Positions 42,651 to 51,686 of a stretch of DNA of 51,686 bases are shown here, in pieces. The notes under the pieces are model-generated. The model searched no databases. It was not told where the DNA came from and worked only from the letters and a program-made list of their open reading frames with translations. The translations under genes and the position numbers were made by a program. Each line of letters starts with the position of its first letter. Within the stretch, counting starts at the first letter, position 1. This stretch comes from Phaeoceros laevis (Eukaryota > Anthocerotophyta > Anthocerotopsida > Notothyladales), in contig JBNGIQ010009103.1 of NCBI GenBank assembly GCA_049999765.1, positions 1 through 51,686 on the forward strand, given 5' to 3'.

Positions 42651-42708
42651 CCGTGTGAACCTCCTCAAATAGTCACACACACACACGCACACACACACAC
42701 ACACACCC
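42640..42708 (+). repeat. Microsatellite-hairpin repeat family, copy 6 (opposite orientation)
   Basis: Plus strand: CCTCTATGGGACCGTGTGAA, CCTCCTCAAATAGT, then (CA)n to 42708. It shares CCTCTATGG and ACCGTGT with copy 3. There is no (GT)n arm on the far side, so this copy has a tail but no terminal hairpin. Confidence 0.8.
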
Positions 42709-42834
42709 CTCCCCCGAGCTGCATTTCAGAGCCGTAGTTGCATTAGATGGAATGGTTAGCAAACTATACAACGGCAAAGTGCTACAACGACAATGTAAGA
42801 GTTGTTGTTCTGAGCTGAAATAGAAGGTACAGTT

Positions 42835-43287
42835 TTACCTGACATTGTTTCTTGCAGGGGTAAGCCTTTGCTGATCCGGGTCGGATTGTGTCAAGGGTTG
42901 GCTATCGCCCCAACGTTGGATAGATTGCCCGAACTGTTCTAAGATGCCAACGGGATTCCCAAGCTGCTCCTCTTGTTCCTCATCATCGTCATCATTGTAT
43001 TGCGAGCTGACAATGTCCCGATGATGGGCCATTGGTTTCTCTTCTTGCAGATGTAGCGTAGAGGAGTTATAAGTTGAGCTGGAGTGCCCGCTTTCGCTTT
43101 CAATCTGAGAGGTGGAGTTGAGCGTCAAGGACTTTGAGGAAATCTCTGGCTGCGAACTTGACCCTCTGATCTGCAGAGGAGAGCTGCTTTCCAAGCTCCT
43201 CCATAGCTCCGACTTGGTCCTCACTCCTAGTGGTAAAACACCACTAGATTCATCCCGCATGCCTGTGGCGACGGGCCCTGCCCACAC
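42835..43287 (-). CDS. Ser/Gln/acidic-rich hypothetical protein
   Basis: A 150-codon ORF with an ATG. It is rich in Ser (SLESSSPLQIRGSSSQPEIS), with an acidic run QYNDDDDEEQEEQLGN and a Gln/Pro-rich end. It looks disordered and may be a nuclear protein or exon. No homologue recognised; it could be a chance ORF. Confidence 0.35.
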   Translation of the reverse strand: MWAGPVATGMRDESSGVLPLGVRTKSELWRSLESSSPLQIRGSSSQPEISSKSLTLNSTSQIESESGHSSSTYNSSTLHLQEEKPMAHHRDIVSSQYNDDDDEEQEEQLGNPVGILEQFGQSIQRWGDSQPLTQSDPDQQRLTPARNNVR

Positions 43288-44250
43288 TCGCCCACCGTCA
43301 GCAGGCTGGTTACTGGGGGCGATTTGTATGGAGCTGGTGGAAGATCATGACGGATGATAGCTTTGTGTGTGCTGGAGGTTGGAAGTTAAGACCTTTGTCG
43401 TTGGTTCCTGGGCACATGAATGCGTTTGTTTAAAGAATGGCACGCGTGGTAATTGTCGGCTGACGACGGCCACGCGAGGCCTTAAAAAAAGTATATTTTT
43501 CTGGCTGTTGAGTTGCCGGCGGTTGGTTCCGATTTGTTTTAGGGAGCGGCTCTTAGGTTTGTGCCAACGTTTTGCCAATGGACTATGTCCTAGAATGTTC
43601 GAGGTCCGGTTGGCTTGCTGTTGGCTTTGTCCAGGATGGTGGGATGCGTACCTTCCCTGACTGTGGTGGGGCACTTTGTGCAGAGATTCTTGTCCTGGGT
43701 AATGGCGCCCCCAAAATTGGCGTTTCTAAGAGGTATGGCAGTTCATTTGTGGGAAAGTTTCCAAGGTGCATGTGACTCAGCAGCTGCTGGAGCTTTAAGA
43801 TTTGTGGAAAGTGGTTACTGGGCGACTTGTGCTGGACTGGGCAAGTTTGGACAATGTAAGTGAGCGACGCTAATAAATTGATGATTGCGAACAATCAAAG
43901 AGTGCTGTCAGAGTGGGCAGTAGATCCTCTTTGGCATCGAGGAGGTCAAAGTTGGGCCGGTTTGACTGGCGGATGCATCATAGCGATGGTTAGTAGCATG
44001 TCTGTACTGGCCATCGTTGTTTTAGTATTTGCGAGCACATTTGGGCATATGTAAGCATGTTTGAGCATATGTGAGCGTAATTTAAGCATATGTGAGCATA
44101 TTGGGCATGTATGAACAAAGTTGAGCATGTTTACGCAGATTGCAGCACGTTGAAGCGAAAGAGCCAAGTAAGCAGTTAGAGACATGAATCAAATTGTCAA
44201 TTGGTGACCCAAAGTCGTCAGGTAAAGGAGCAGACTTCTTGATGCTTGTC
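43288..44250. other. Intergenic; no gene recognised
   Basis: Only overlapping short ORFs. Includes the repeat at 44040-44150. Confidence 0.45.
44040..44150. repeat. Degenerate tandem repeat GAGCATATGTGAGCATRTTT
   Basis: AGCATRT recurs six to eight times at 10-20 bp spacing. Confidence 0.75.
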
Positions 44251-46181
44251 CTACATAAAAAAAATCCCATGTGAACAAAGAGAAATAGCAGGTAGGTTCC
44301 TGCCTTCCTTAGCGTTCATCCTACAAAAAAGAGGAGTGACAATACTTAGCAGCTCGATATTTTTGTGGGTGGACAGGTCCACACCTCCGGTAGGAGCTGC
44401 ACATGGGTAAACCAATATGAGTAAGGTAGATACTATAACGACTGTACTGACTCTAATACTTTTACTGCCCCGATGATGATGCCTGTCCAGTGGTTGCAGG
44501 TCCGTTGCTCCCATGCGCTCCCATTGCTCGATCACCAGCTGAGTGCCCTGTGTATAGCCCTCCCTGATTTGCTGGGTATCCTGGGACTGGCCAGTCATTC
44601 CCCTCATTCTTCCAAGGTTCAAGTCTGGAGAACAGAGGGGCTGTTCCAGCGTAGTGCTGTTTGAACTCTTCCCTGCACCATTCCGTGGCCCTTAAGGTAG
44701 CCCAGCAAGGCCTTCCTATATCATTGAAGCAGACATATTCATGGATGACAAATACATTTCCAGAAGGCGATAGGTATGCCTTGTATGCTTCATCCATTTC
44801 CCTGATGGAGTTGATGGAATTATGTCTTGGCGGCATGCTTGCATCTGTCCTCCTAACTATGAAAGCTTCTTTGTCCTGTAAGAGATCCTGCATGTTCTTC
44901 TGGCCCACTACAATGCTTGGGTCCATGATGTTGAGCGTCTTCGTATGTGTGAGGCACCATGACCCTGCTGCTGCACTTGGGAAGACCCTCCGAATCCAGG
45001 TACGAAACTTATCTGGCGTAGAGCACCCGGAATAAATGTCGTTTGACATGGCATTGGTGTTGAATGGAGCCTGTGATCTTGCAAGGGCCTGAAGCCATGT
45101 CTCTCTTGTGAGGTCTATGACCGGCTGCGCCTCCTGTTCCCTGTGGTGCAGGTACTCCTGCTGAACCTCATCCCAAACATGTATTGGTGCCGTTCCCGTT
45201 CTGATGATCTCATCCATAATCGCGTTGGTGACACCCTTCTTCAGTCTGCTAACTGCATTCCCCTATTCTGCAGCAAAGGTGTGTGGCAAGTGTTGCTCTT
45301 GTCCCGTTGCACCACTGGTAAATTGTGAGCTTGATCCATCCTATGGCACCCTCCAACGTAACAAATGCGTACTCCATGATTGTGAGAGTGGACATGTCCT
45401 CCGGATATTGGAGGTGGAATGCCACATCACCCATGCCCGGCTGGCATCCAGGCACTGCAAAAGTAAGGCACCACTCATTGTCCGCCGTTGCAATGATGGC
45501 CTGCGGTTTGAGGTCTGTTATCTCGAGTACGGTCTGCAGGGCCCATGTCTTGTCCAAAAGCTCCTTGTGTCTTGGATTTTGCTGAATCCATGTCTTGAAC
45601 CTGGTTTCTTGGGAGCAGCATTTGACAAAATCTGTGAGGATACCGACGAATATGGCCATGCTGGCTGAGTCCCTAGCTCCCCCTGCTGAGTCCTTAGCAG
45701 TTCCCGCCCCTTAGCTGAGTCCTTGCCCTCCCCTTCTCACAGTCTTGCGTGGCCTGTTGCGGTTGTGGCGCTTGTTGTTTGTGGTTGTTGTTCAAAAACC
45801 TGGCCCCTCTTGTGAGCTGAGTTCTGAAGCGTCGGAGTAAACGATGTCGTTGGTTTCTGTGTCCTCCGCATCGAGCCTGTTGATGCGTGCTATTGTGTCC
45901 TCCCTGAGCTTGGCAATCTTCCTATACAGGCGGGTAGCTATCCTGAGTCCTGACAGTAGGCTCCTTCTCCGCTGCGCCTGATCCCTGCTAACAGTCCGCG
46001 TGGGCCTGGGGGCGGTGGTTCTCCTGCTTGCTTGTAATGTCCTACGAGTTCCTGTGACACAATCTGGTTGGTTTGTGGGCGTTGACTTACGGGCAGGGGA
46101 TCTGGTGCGGGTTGATCGAGAGACTGTGGCAGGGGTGGTGGACCCGATGTAGGTTGAAAGTCCGCTGCGGGTGGTGACCAT
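44251..46181 (-). pseudogene. Unrecognised multi-ORF locus (basic N-terminus, globular middle)
   Basis: Three minus ORFs in order may be one decayed gene. ORF 46181-45792 starts MVTTRSG and is very Thr/Arg-rich (TRTRSPARKSTPTNQ, QAQRRRSLLSG), ending in an acidic segment. ORF 45659-45249 is globular (VKCCSQETRFKTWIQQNPRH). ORF 45217-44462 is globular (IHVWDEVQQEYLHHREQEAQ, YSGCSTPDKFRTWIRRVFPS, VFVIHEYVCFNDIGRP) and ends in low complexity. An overlapping frame continues to 44251 with a hydrophobic run (VVIVSTLLILVY). Stops and shifts separate the blocks. An MVTTRSG-like start is common in retroelement Gag proteins (weak recall). No polymerase, integrase or protease motif was found. Confidence 0.4.
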
Positions 46182-46499
46182 GTCCTGGCTGGGGGATTCG
46201 CTGGAACTGAGAGCTAGGTAGAAGAGCTGGATGACGTTAGCAGGGAAGGGACAAGGACCGTGATGTTGGCGTCAGCAGCAACAGACACACGCACTAGACA
46301 CAATAGAGGACAGAAAACGCTAAGAGACAAGGTCAGCAAGGTCAGCAATCAGCAACTAGAAATCAGAGTTGGGAAACCGGTAGAAAGGGACAAAACTTAG
46401 GATCAATAGGACCGCATGCGCATGGCGAGTGCAACGCACTCAGTTGCAGCACGATCGCACGCCTGGAGGGCACCCAAACATGGAAAACGGCGCAGGAAG

Positions 46500-47255
46500 A
46501 ACATGAAGGTGCAATAAGGACAACGAAACATCCTCGTGATGAGAACAATGACAAGGGGGAGGGAGTATCAGCACCACGGAAGATTAAACCAGAAGTGCCC
46601 TTGCCTGATGTAATCCTGGTAGATGCAAGAGCAGAAGGGGCTGCAGGCACGGTAGTTGACAAGAAGAAAGGGAGGAAGCCACGGAGGAAACGTGACGATC
46701 TAACAGCTCAAATCTCTGTAGGAGCACCAGCATACTCAGCAGTCCTTGACATGGGGTCCCGAAAGGTAGACATGACTTTTGCTCAATTATGTGCTGTCGT
46801 ACCTTCGTGTCAGAGAGAACTTGCTGTTGCAGCATTGTCCATCAGGGAGAAGAAGCCAAAGGGGGAGAAAAAGGAGAAGAAAAGGAAGGAAGATGGAGGA
46901 CAAACAATAGGCATGGTGAACACTGTCCGGAGAAAGAGGTCACAACCCACATTGACTGCAAAAGTTCACAGCATGATGGTGCTCGGCTGAGTTGTAGATG
47001 GAGGCTCGTCGACAAATGTGCTGAACGAAGAGATTGGGGCCTATGGGCATCAAGCCGAGAATGATCAAAAAGTGTAACACCACCTTTGTTGGTCCTTGCA
47101 GCGAAAAATTATATGTCGTAGGCAAGGTAGAGGGGATTGTGGTGCATGTGGGTATTTTCACGCTAAACCCATACAAAAAGCGGCGGTACTGGGGCGGCCC
47201 ATCAACCCACCATGGCGTGCCAGCAGGCACTTTCGGTACTGGTTTCCATTTTTAA
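46500..47255 (+). pseudogene. Ty3/Gypsy-like Gag-protease remnant
   Basis: The frame is open from about 46500. A basic linker (KKKGRKPRRKRDDLTAQ), then YSAVLDMGSRKVDMTFAQLC, resembles the segment before Gypsy proteases (family recall). A Lys-rich stretch follows, and after TGA at 46988 the same frame gives VVDGGSSTNVLNEE, an aspartic-protease-like D-G-G-S site. Further sequence in another frame (FVGPCSEKLYVVGKVEGIVV) looks like the rest of the protease fold. No RT is present in the window; an N gap begins at 47315. Confidence 0.55.
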
Positions 47256-47314
47256 ATCTAAAAATCAGAATGCTGTGTTTGCGCGCAGCCGTGAGATTCA
47301 TCTCATCGCACGGT

Positions 47315-47414
47315 NNNNNNNNNNNNNNNNNNNNNNNNNNNNNNNNNNNNNNNNNNNNNNNNNNNNNNNNNNNNNNNNNNNNNNNNNNNNNNNNNNNNNN
47401 NNNNNNNNNNNNNN
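47315..47414. other. Assembly gap, 100 N
   Basis: A run of 100 N between the Gypsy remnant and the low-complexity gene. Confidence 0.98.
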
Positions 47415-49074
47415 GCCCCGAGTGTTCTCTGCCATCGCCAGTTGCTGCTTTCAGCACAATTTTGCATGCATTTGTGGCAGTCGGAGTGGTTTTCTTCGTC
47501 GCATCTACTAGGACAGTGCTCATGGCGCCCACAACCCCTGCCGCTGTGTCTGGGAAGGCTCCAGTCCCTCCATCTCCTGCAAAGAAAGTTGCAGAGAGAG
47601 CAGCTAGGAAGGCGGATAGGGCCAAGAACAGGGTGGAGCGGGAGCGCGAAAGGGCGGACTTGAAGGTGGCGGCGGCAGCAGCAGCAACTGCTGCTGCTAC
47701 TGCTGAGGAGGCCAGGCGGGTGACTGCAGCAGAGGAGGCAGCTGCTGCTGCACCTGTGAAAGAGGACTTGAGGGTTCGCAAGGCTCAGGCTGCCTCCGCC
47801 AAGAAGGCGGCTGCCTCCAAGGCAGTGGCGGAGAGGGCGGAGAGGGCAACGGCGGAGAGGGTGGAGAGGACAGCACCGGAGGAGGCAGCTGCCTCCAAGG
47901 CACCGGCGGTGAAGGGAGCTGCGCATGCATCCGTAGGTACGGCCAAGGACAAGGGTTTGGCGAAGGGGAAGGGAAAATCCGCAGCTGCAGGCTCTTCTGG
48001 CAAGCCTCCCGCTCCTCGGGCCTCGGCAATGCTTCCTCCTAACCCCCTTCCTCCCCCTCCTTCGACCTCGGTCCCTAAGGCCAAAGGAATGCATAGAGAC
48101 GAGAACGTTTTGGAAAAGAAGGTAGAACAATACGCCCTGGAGCTGGAGGCCATGCGTCAACAGCTAGCCCTCAGGATTGCTGGTGTGGAAGAGGCTTCTT
48201 CAGCCTCGGCGTCTGCACCTCCTCCAGCCTCGGTGACTTCTCGGGCCTTGGTGGCAGTAGGTCCTTCAGGCTCGGGGAGGAAATTTCCTGCCAACAAAAT
48301 TCCTTAGGCCTCGGTGACTGAAGGTGGTGACACTTGTGATTCTCCTCAAGCCTCGGAGGGTGTCACACCTATATCTGGTGTCAATGAGGAAGAGCCGGAC
48401 GTGCCTCCCAAGTGGGTGCCCACATGCTTGCCGGATTCTGCAGACTTTCCGAGGCTCAAGGTTGCACAGGAAGGTAGTACCCTCCTTGCGGGAGATAAAC
48501 CAGGCATGCCAGTGATCGGAGCTGAGATTCCTGTTGGTGCAAACAGCCTTCTCGCAATCTGCCTGCGACCGGAGGGAACGTGGCCATCCACCAAGCGGCT
48601 TGTGTATGATAATTTCAAGGTTGAGTTGACACCAGCGCATTTTGCTGCGTTTGGACTATCCACCACCGGCTTGGACTATAGGAATGCAAGGGCTATGACT
48701 GCCAAGGGAGTGTCAGTACGCTTGCTAGCACGTTTGTTTGGGCACAAGGGTAGCCAGAAGTCGGGGTACAAGCTCAGGAACATCCACAACAATGATGGGG
48801 AACTTCATGAGTCTTTCATTTCATTTGCCTTGACTTTCCATGACCACGTATTTGGCCCAAGTGATGTGAAGATTACAGAGATGAACCAGCAGTTTCTGCA
48901 GGGTGTGATTTGCAACATTCTTGGGTACGAGGCACCTGAAGTGGGCTCTGTTTGCAATTCGTTCTTGGTCACAAAGGAGAGTTGTTGCCGCAAAGAAGCT
49001 TGGTGTGCCCTGTCCTAATCCCTTGAAGAAATTCAGGCAGCTGTCTATGGAATCAGGTGATGTTGCTTTCTTTT

Positions 49075-49112
49075 CTGAGTACCTCTGAGTACTCTGAGTA
49101 CCTCTGAGTACC
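49075..49112. repeat. (GAGTACCTCT)n in intron
   Basis: Four units of GAGTACCTCT/GAGTACT within the 99-nt intron. The GAGTACCT word also occurs throughout the following exon. Confidence 0.85.
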
Positions 49113-49789
49113 TGGCAACAGTTTATTCCTGCGTATTCGTTGCATTTTTTTTCAGATCTTGACATTCATTCATACATGCTTGCTTGCTATGTTACAGACG
49201 ATGACGAGCCCGCCACTGTAGGCTCGCCTGAGCATGTTGTGAAGCGGGAGGTTCACGGCAAGCAACCACATGAACAAATTGTGCATGTCTCCAGCATCCA
49301 GCGGTGTGCCAAATGCGAGAAACATGTAGCCAAGCATCACCCCGACTGGCTGCCTCTGCTTCACTCCTGTGCAGAAGCAGTGCCAACACTTTTTAGCAAG
49401 AGTCGTGTCACAAAGGATCCTGTGTGCACTCTTGAGGGACTATCCATGGCGGGATGTGACATCGTTTCCACTCAAGAGGCTATTGGTTTGGAATCAGAGT
49501 TGCTGGCGGAGTATGGTGGGCTGGAAGCTCGGATTGAGGATTCGGAGGCAGATGTTGCACCTGCTATGCTGGATGAGACTCACAATCCGAGTGCGCTTGA
49601 TCCTGTTGCTTTAGATAGTAGAAGAGTCTCACTTCCTGATTTCGTTTCTCTTAGCCAGGTTTCAAATCGAGAGGCAAGTCCAGCTCCTTTAGTACCCTCA
49701 GGTGCTCTGGAAGGAGCTCAAGTGCATGGAGGCAGTCAAGTACCTGTGGAAGGAGCTTCAGTACCTGCATGTGTATCTGCAGGCATTGT

Positions 49790-50275
49790 TGATGTCTTGG
49801 CAGTACCCGGGGTGAGTACTATCATACCCGATGTGGAGACCTCGGTACATGAGGTGGGCACTGTAGTACTTGAGGTGGGCACTGCAGTACCTGAAGTTGG
49901 CATGCCAGCACCTGATGGGGGTACCTCAGTACCTGCAAGGGTGGATGTGGTACTTGCCGAGGAGGCTGGAGTACCTAAGGCAGAAGCTGTAGTACCTCAG
50001 GTGGAGGCCTCAGTACTAGACGTACTAGCTGCAGGTACCGCAGTACATGCAGTACTTGATATGGAGGATGCAAGTACTGTGGTAGGAGAGGCAGTACCTC
50101 AGTCCGAGGCTGCGGGTACCGTGGTGGAGGATGCAGGTACTGTGAGTGGAGAGGCTGCACCTGAGTTGAAGGCTGCAGTACCTGTAGTGGAGACTATAGT
50201 ACTTGAGGTGGAAGCTCCAGTACTCTCAGTAGTTTCAGCAGTGCCTCCAGCACCTAAAGTTGAGCTAGTACCCGT
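49790..50275. repeat. Coding degenerate tandem repeat centred on GTACCTG
   Basis: GTACCTG, GTACTTG and GTACCCG words recur every 20-40 bp with the unit GAGGYTGCAGTACCTGAGGT. They encode VPEVGT-like peptides. Confidence 0.8.
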
Positions 50276-50349
50276 AGTGGCAGATCTGAATGGTAATGAA
50301 AGTGTGGGAGGGTACTTGAGTGCAGATGTAGGAGGTGTAGTAAATGATG

Positions 50350-50465
50350 CAGATGATGAATTTGATGATGAAGATGAGGACAATGACGATGAAGATGAGG
50401 ACAGTGACTCTGAAGATGATGAATCTGATGATGAAGATGAGGACAATGACGATGAAGATGAGGAC
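50350..50465. repeat. Acidic coding repeat (GATGAAGATGAGGACAATGA)
   Basis: Two nearly identical blocks of about 60 bp encode runs of Asp and Glu. Such tails are common in histone-binding and nucleolar proteins. Confidence 0.9.
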
Positions 50466-50807
50466 ATGGCTGCACAGGGAGCTCATGACGATGTCAGTGT
50501 GACAGGAGGGGTGCTTGCGACAAATGAAGTGGTAGAGTCGGAGGAGTCCTCCGAATTGTCAAGCACAGACGACGACTTAAACGAGTGCACCATCGTCAAG
50601 GAGGTCAGCCCCCCCAAGGACATCACCCCTACCAAGCTCACAAGGAGCACGGCTCACAAGTTGGTGCAGGTGAAGGTGCAACCGGTGACACCTCCATCCA
50701 AGAAGGTGAAACTATCCGTAGGAGGGGCAATCTTGGACACAACACCAAAGCGTCAGGGGAGCACGTTTTCCCTTAGCTAGAATCCCGAGTCTGATACTAC
50801 AGCGCAA

Positions 50808-50918
50808 ATGTCACGAGGCCGAGGCAAGGGAAGAGGCACGGGGAAGCGGCCTGCAACGACGCGCGGCGGGCCGCCTGTAAAGAGGGGAAGGGGAGCATCC
50901 AAGGGTGGGCGTCGGTAG
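50808..50918 (+). CDS. Short RGG/lysine-rich ORF (possible C-terminal exon)
   Basis: 36 residues, MSRGRGKGRGTGKRPATTRG and so on, ending GGRR. It lies 28 bp after the stop of the large gene in another frame and is preceded by CTACAG, a possible acceptor. An RG-rich tail would suit a nucleic-acid-binding partner of the acidic protein. It may be the displaced C-terminus of that gene. Confidence 0.35.
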   Translation: MSRGRGKGRGTGKRPATTRGGPPVKRGRGASKGGRR

Positions 50919-51473
50919 AGAACATGGTATGTGTCGACAATCTGGCTCAAGCCATTGTAATGTCTTAGTGTTTCCCACATTTGACTCTTGCAGTGGCATG
51001 TGCAGGTGCTTGGAGTGCAGGTGCTTGGCGACTTGAGCGGAACAAAGGCCATACGCAAACAGTGCTTAGCGTAGTTAACATATAGTGTTGTTTGCTCATT
51101 TTGCTTATGGATCTTAAAACCGTTCCTTGCAATCAACAGACTGCTTAATTATTGCATAGGCATATACATATGTATGTAAGACTGCTACTGAAAGATGTTG
51201 GGCAGCACATGTGCTTGGATGACTGTAACGTGCAAGAACAAATTTAAATGGGACAGTAGGTACTGCCAGGTACTTCCAGTACTGGCAGTATTGGATTTTT
51301 GACGTTCATGGATGGCAGGTTCTACCTGGGGACTGGAGACAGAAGTTGTTGAGCCATCCTCGTGTGGCAGTGCTTTTTGGAAGTAAGTGACGAGTCAACA
51401 CATGAGCACGCTGCCCTGTTTCTGGTGCACTTCATGAAAATGTCTAGCAGATGTGGGACTCTAAGAACATGTG
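50919..51473. other. Intergenic; no gene recognised
   Basis: Includes a short GTACTGCCAG-type repeat at 51257-51293. Nothing else supported. Confidence 0.45.
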
Positions 51474-51538
51474 TTTGGTGGACATGTATGTAGAACGTGG
51501 TGAGCTGGAAGGAGCACGCCAGGTTTTTGACAGCATTT
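51474..51538 (+). pseudogene. Isolated PPR scrap
   Basis: TTGGTGGACATGTATGTAGA to CAGGTTTTTGACAGCAT encodes [20 protein letters not shown]. It is close to the standard repeat of this PPR family and then runs into TAG. No neighbouring PPR sequence. Confidence 0.85.
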
Positions 51539-51686
51539 GCAGTTAGGTTCTAGAAGACTGGCAGTTGAATGCAAGAGGTGTGTATTCTATCCGAAGGTCT
51601 GATCAATTCCACGCATTTTCCTGTGTGTGGTGCCAACTAGAGTACCTAGTTTCACAAATCCTCTTGATGGGTGCCCCATGAAGATA

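Larger units (their letters stand above)
47522..50780 (+). pseudogene. Large low-complexity gene: Ala/Lys coiled coil, globular core, valine-rich repeats, acidic tail
   Basis: ATG at 47522 begins an Ala/Lys/Glu-rich helix (KKVAERAARKADRAKNRVER), then a Pro/Ser linker. An in-frame TAG (48305-48307) interrupts a PQAS-like repeat, consistent with CAG to TAG. The same frame continues to a globular block (LVYDNFKVELTPAHFAAFGL, ARLFGHKGSQKSGYKL, FALTFHDHVFGPSDVKITEM). A one-base shift near 48975 leads to LGVPCPNPLKKFRQLSMES, and a 99-nt GT-AG intron (49057-49155) joins LDIHSYMLACYVTDDDEPA in frame. Then come some 25 degenerate units like VPEVGTAVPEVGM (49790-50270), an acidic block (50350-50465) and a basic end (PSKKVKLSVGG). 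The function is not recognised. Splice phase and long open frames suggest a gene family member with two lesions, or sequencing errors. Confidence 0.5.

Noticed and set aside
46363-46835. Minus-strand ORFs opposite the Gypsy remnant
   Set aside because: Composition follows the antisense of the Lys-rich Gag linker; no motif of their own.
47158-48160. Minus-strand Ser/Ala- and Cys/Arg-rich ORFs
   Set aside because: They are antisense of the Ala/Lys-rich coding region; open only because of its biased codons.
48305-48307. TAG as a stop repaired by U-to-C RNA editing
   Set aside because: Such editing is organellar; this is nuclear DNA. A CAG to TAG mutation or an error is simpler.

Overview
This window is nuclear DNA of a land plant. 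It holds spliced plant genes (a RhoGDI, plastid SCY2, plastid FLN1/PAP6), P-L-S type pentatricopeptide-repeat (PPR) genes, a mitochondrial HIBADH-like gene fragment, and dense Copia, LINE, SINE, CACTA and hAT-like mobile DNA. The large, homogeneous PPR family and the Penelope-like reverse transcriptase hint at a seed-free plant (fern or lycophyte). That placement is inference. Four runs of N (632-731, 33501-33600, 35596-35995, 47315-47414) are assembly gaps; three lie inside PPR repeats.

Layout. 1-1829 (-): PPR gene that starts with an OSB-type PDF (ssDNA-binding) motif and runs off the left edge. 2820-14969: a broken Ty1/Copia landscape. Gag-protease-integrase lies at 3090-5570 and carries a SINE with a perfect 16-bp target duplication; RT-RNase H lies at 13323-14860. 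Between them are non-coding repeats, a 50-bp minisatellite and a 5'-truncated Penelope-like RT (12089-13322, -). 16671-17795: a hAT-like element with 17-bp TIRs and an 8-bp TSD. 18542-25590 is the conserved gene island: RhoGDI (+), SCY2 (-, intronless) and FLN1 (+). SCY2 and FLN1 are head to head, about 250 bp apart. 26380-32750: Gag-like debris, a TATA/hairpin leader and a nearly full-length but dead LINE (-). 32747-33260: a CACTA end. 33270-37418 (+): a decayed second PDF-PPR locus into which a multi-exon piece of HIBADH has been placed. 37419-44250: non-coding repeats and small ORFs. 44251-46181 (-), 46500-47255 (+, Gypsy Gag/protease remnant) and 47522-50918 (+): unrecognised, partly broken coding loci. 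A PPR scrap lies at 51474-51538.

Most unusual points. (1) PDF motif plus PPR in one reading frame, seen twice. (2) An HIBADH exon joined in frame to a PPR motif, with PPR sequence resuming on the far side. (3) A dispersed sequence family, at least six copies, ending in AACCTCCTCAA followed by an (AC)n tract, often closed as an (AC)n/(GT)n hairpin; the Penelope-like RT ends in a similar microsatellite hairpin. (4) A head-to-head pair of nuclear genes for plastid proteins.

Working genes are probably limited to RhoGDI, SCY2, FLN1 and perhaps the left PPR gene. The rest is mobile-element or pseudogene sequence, or cannot be assigned.
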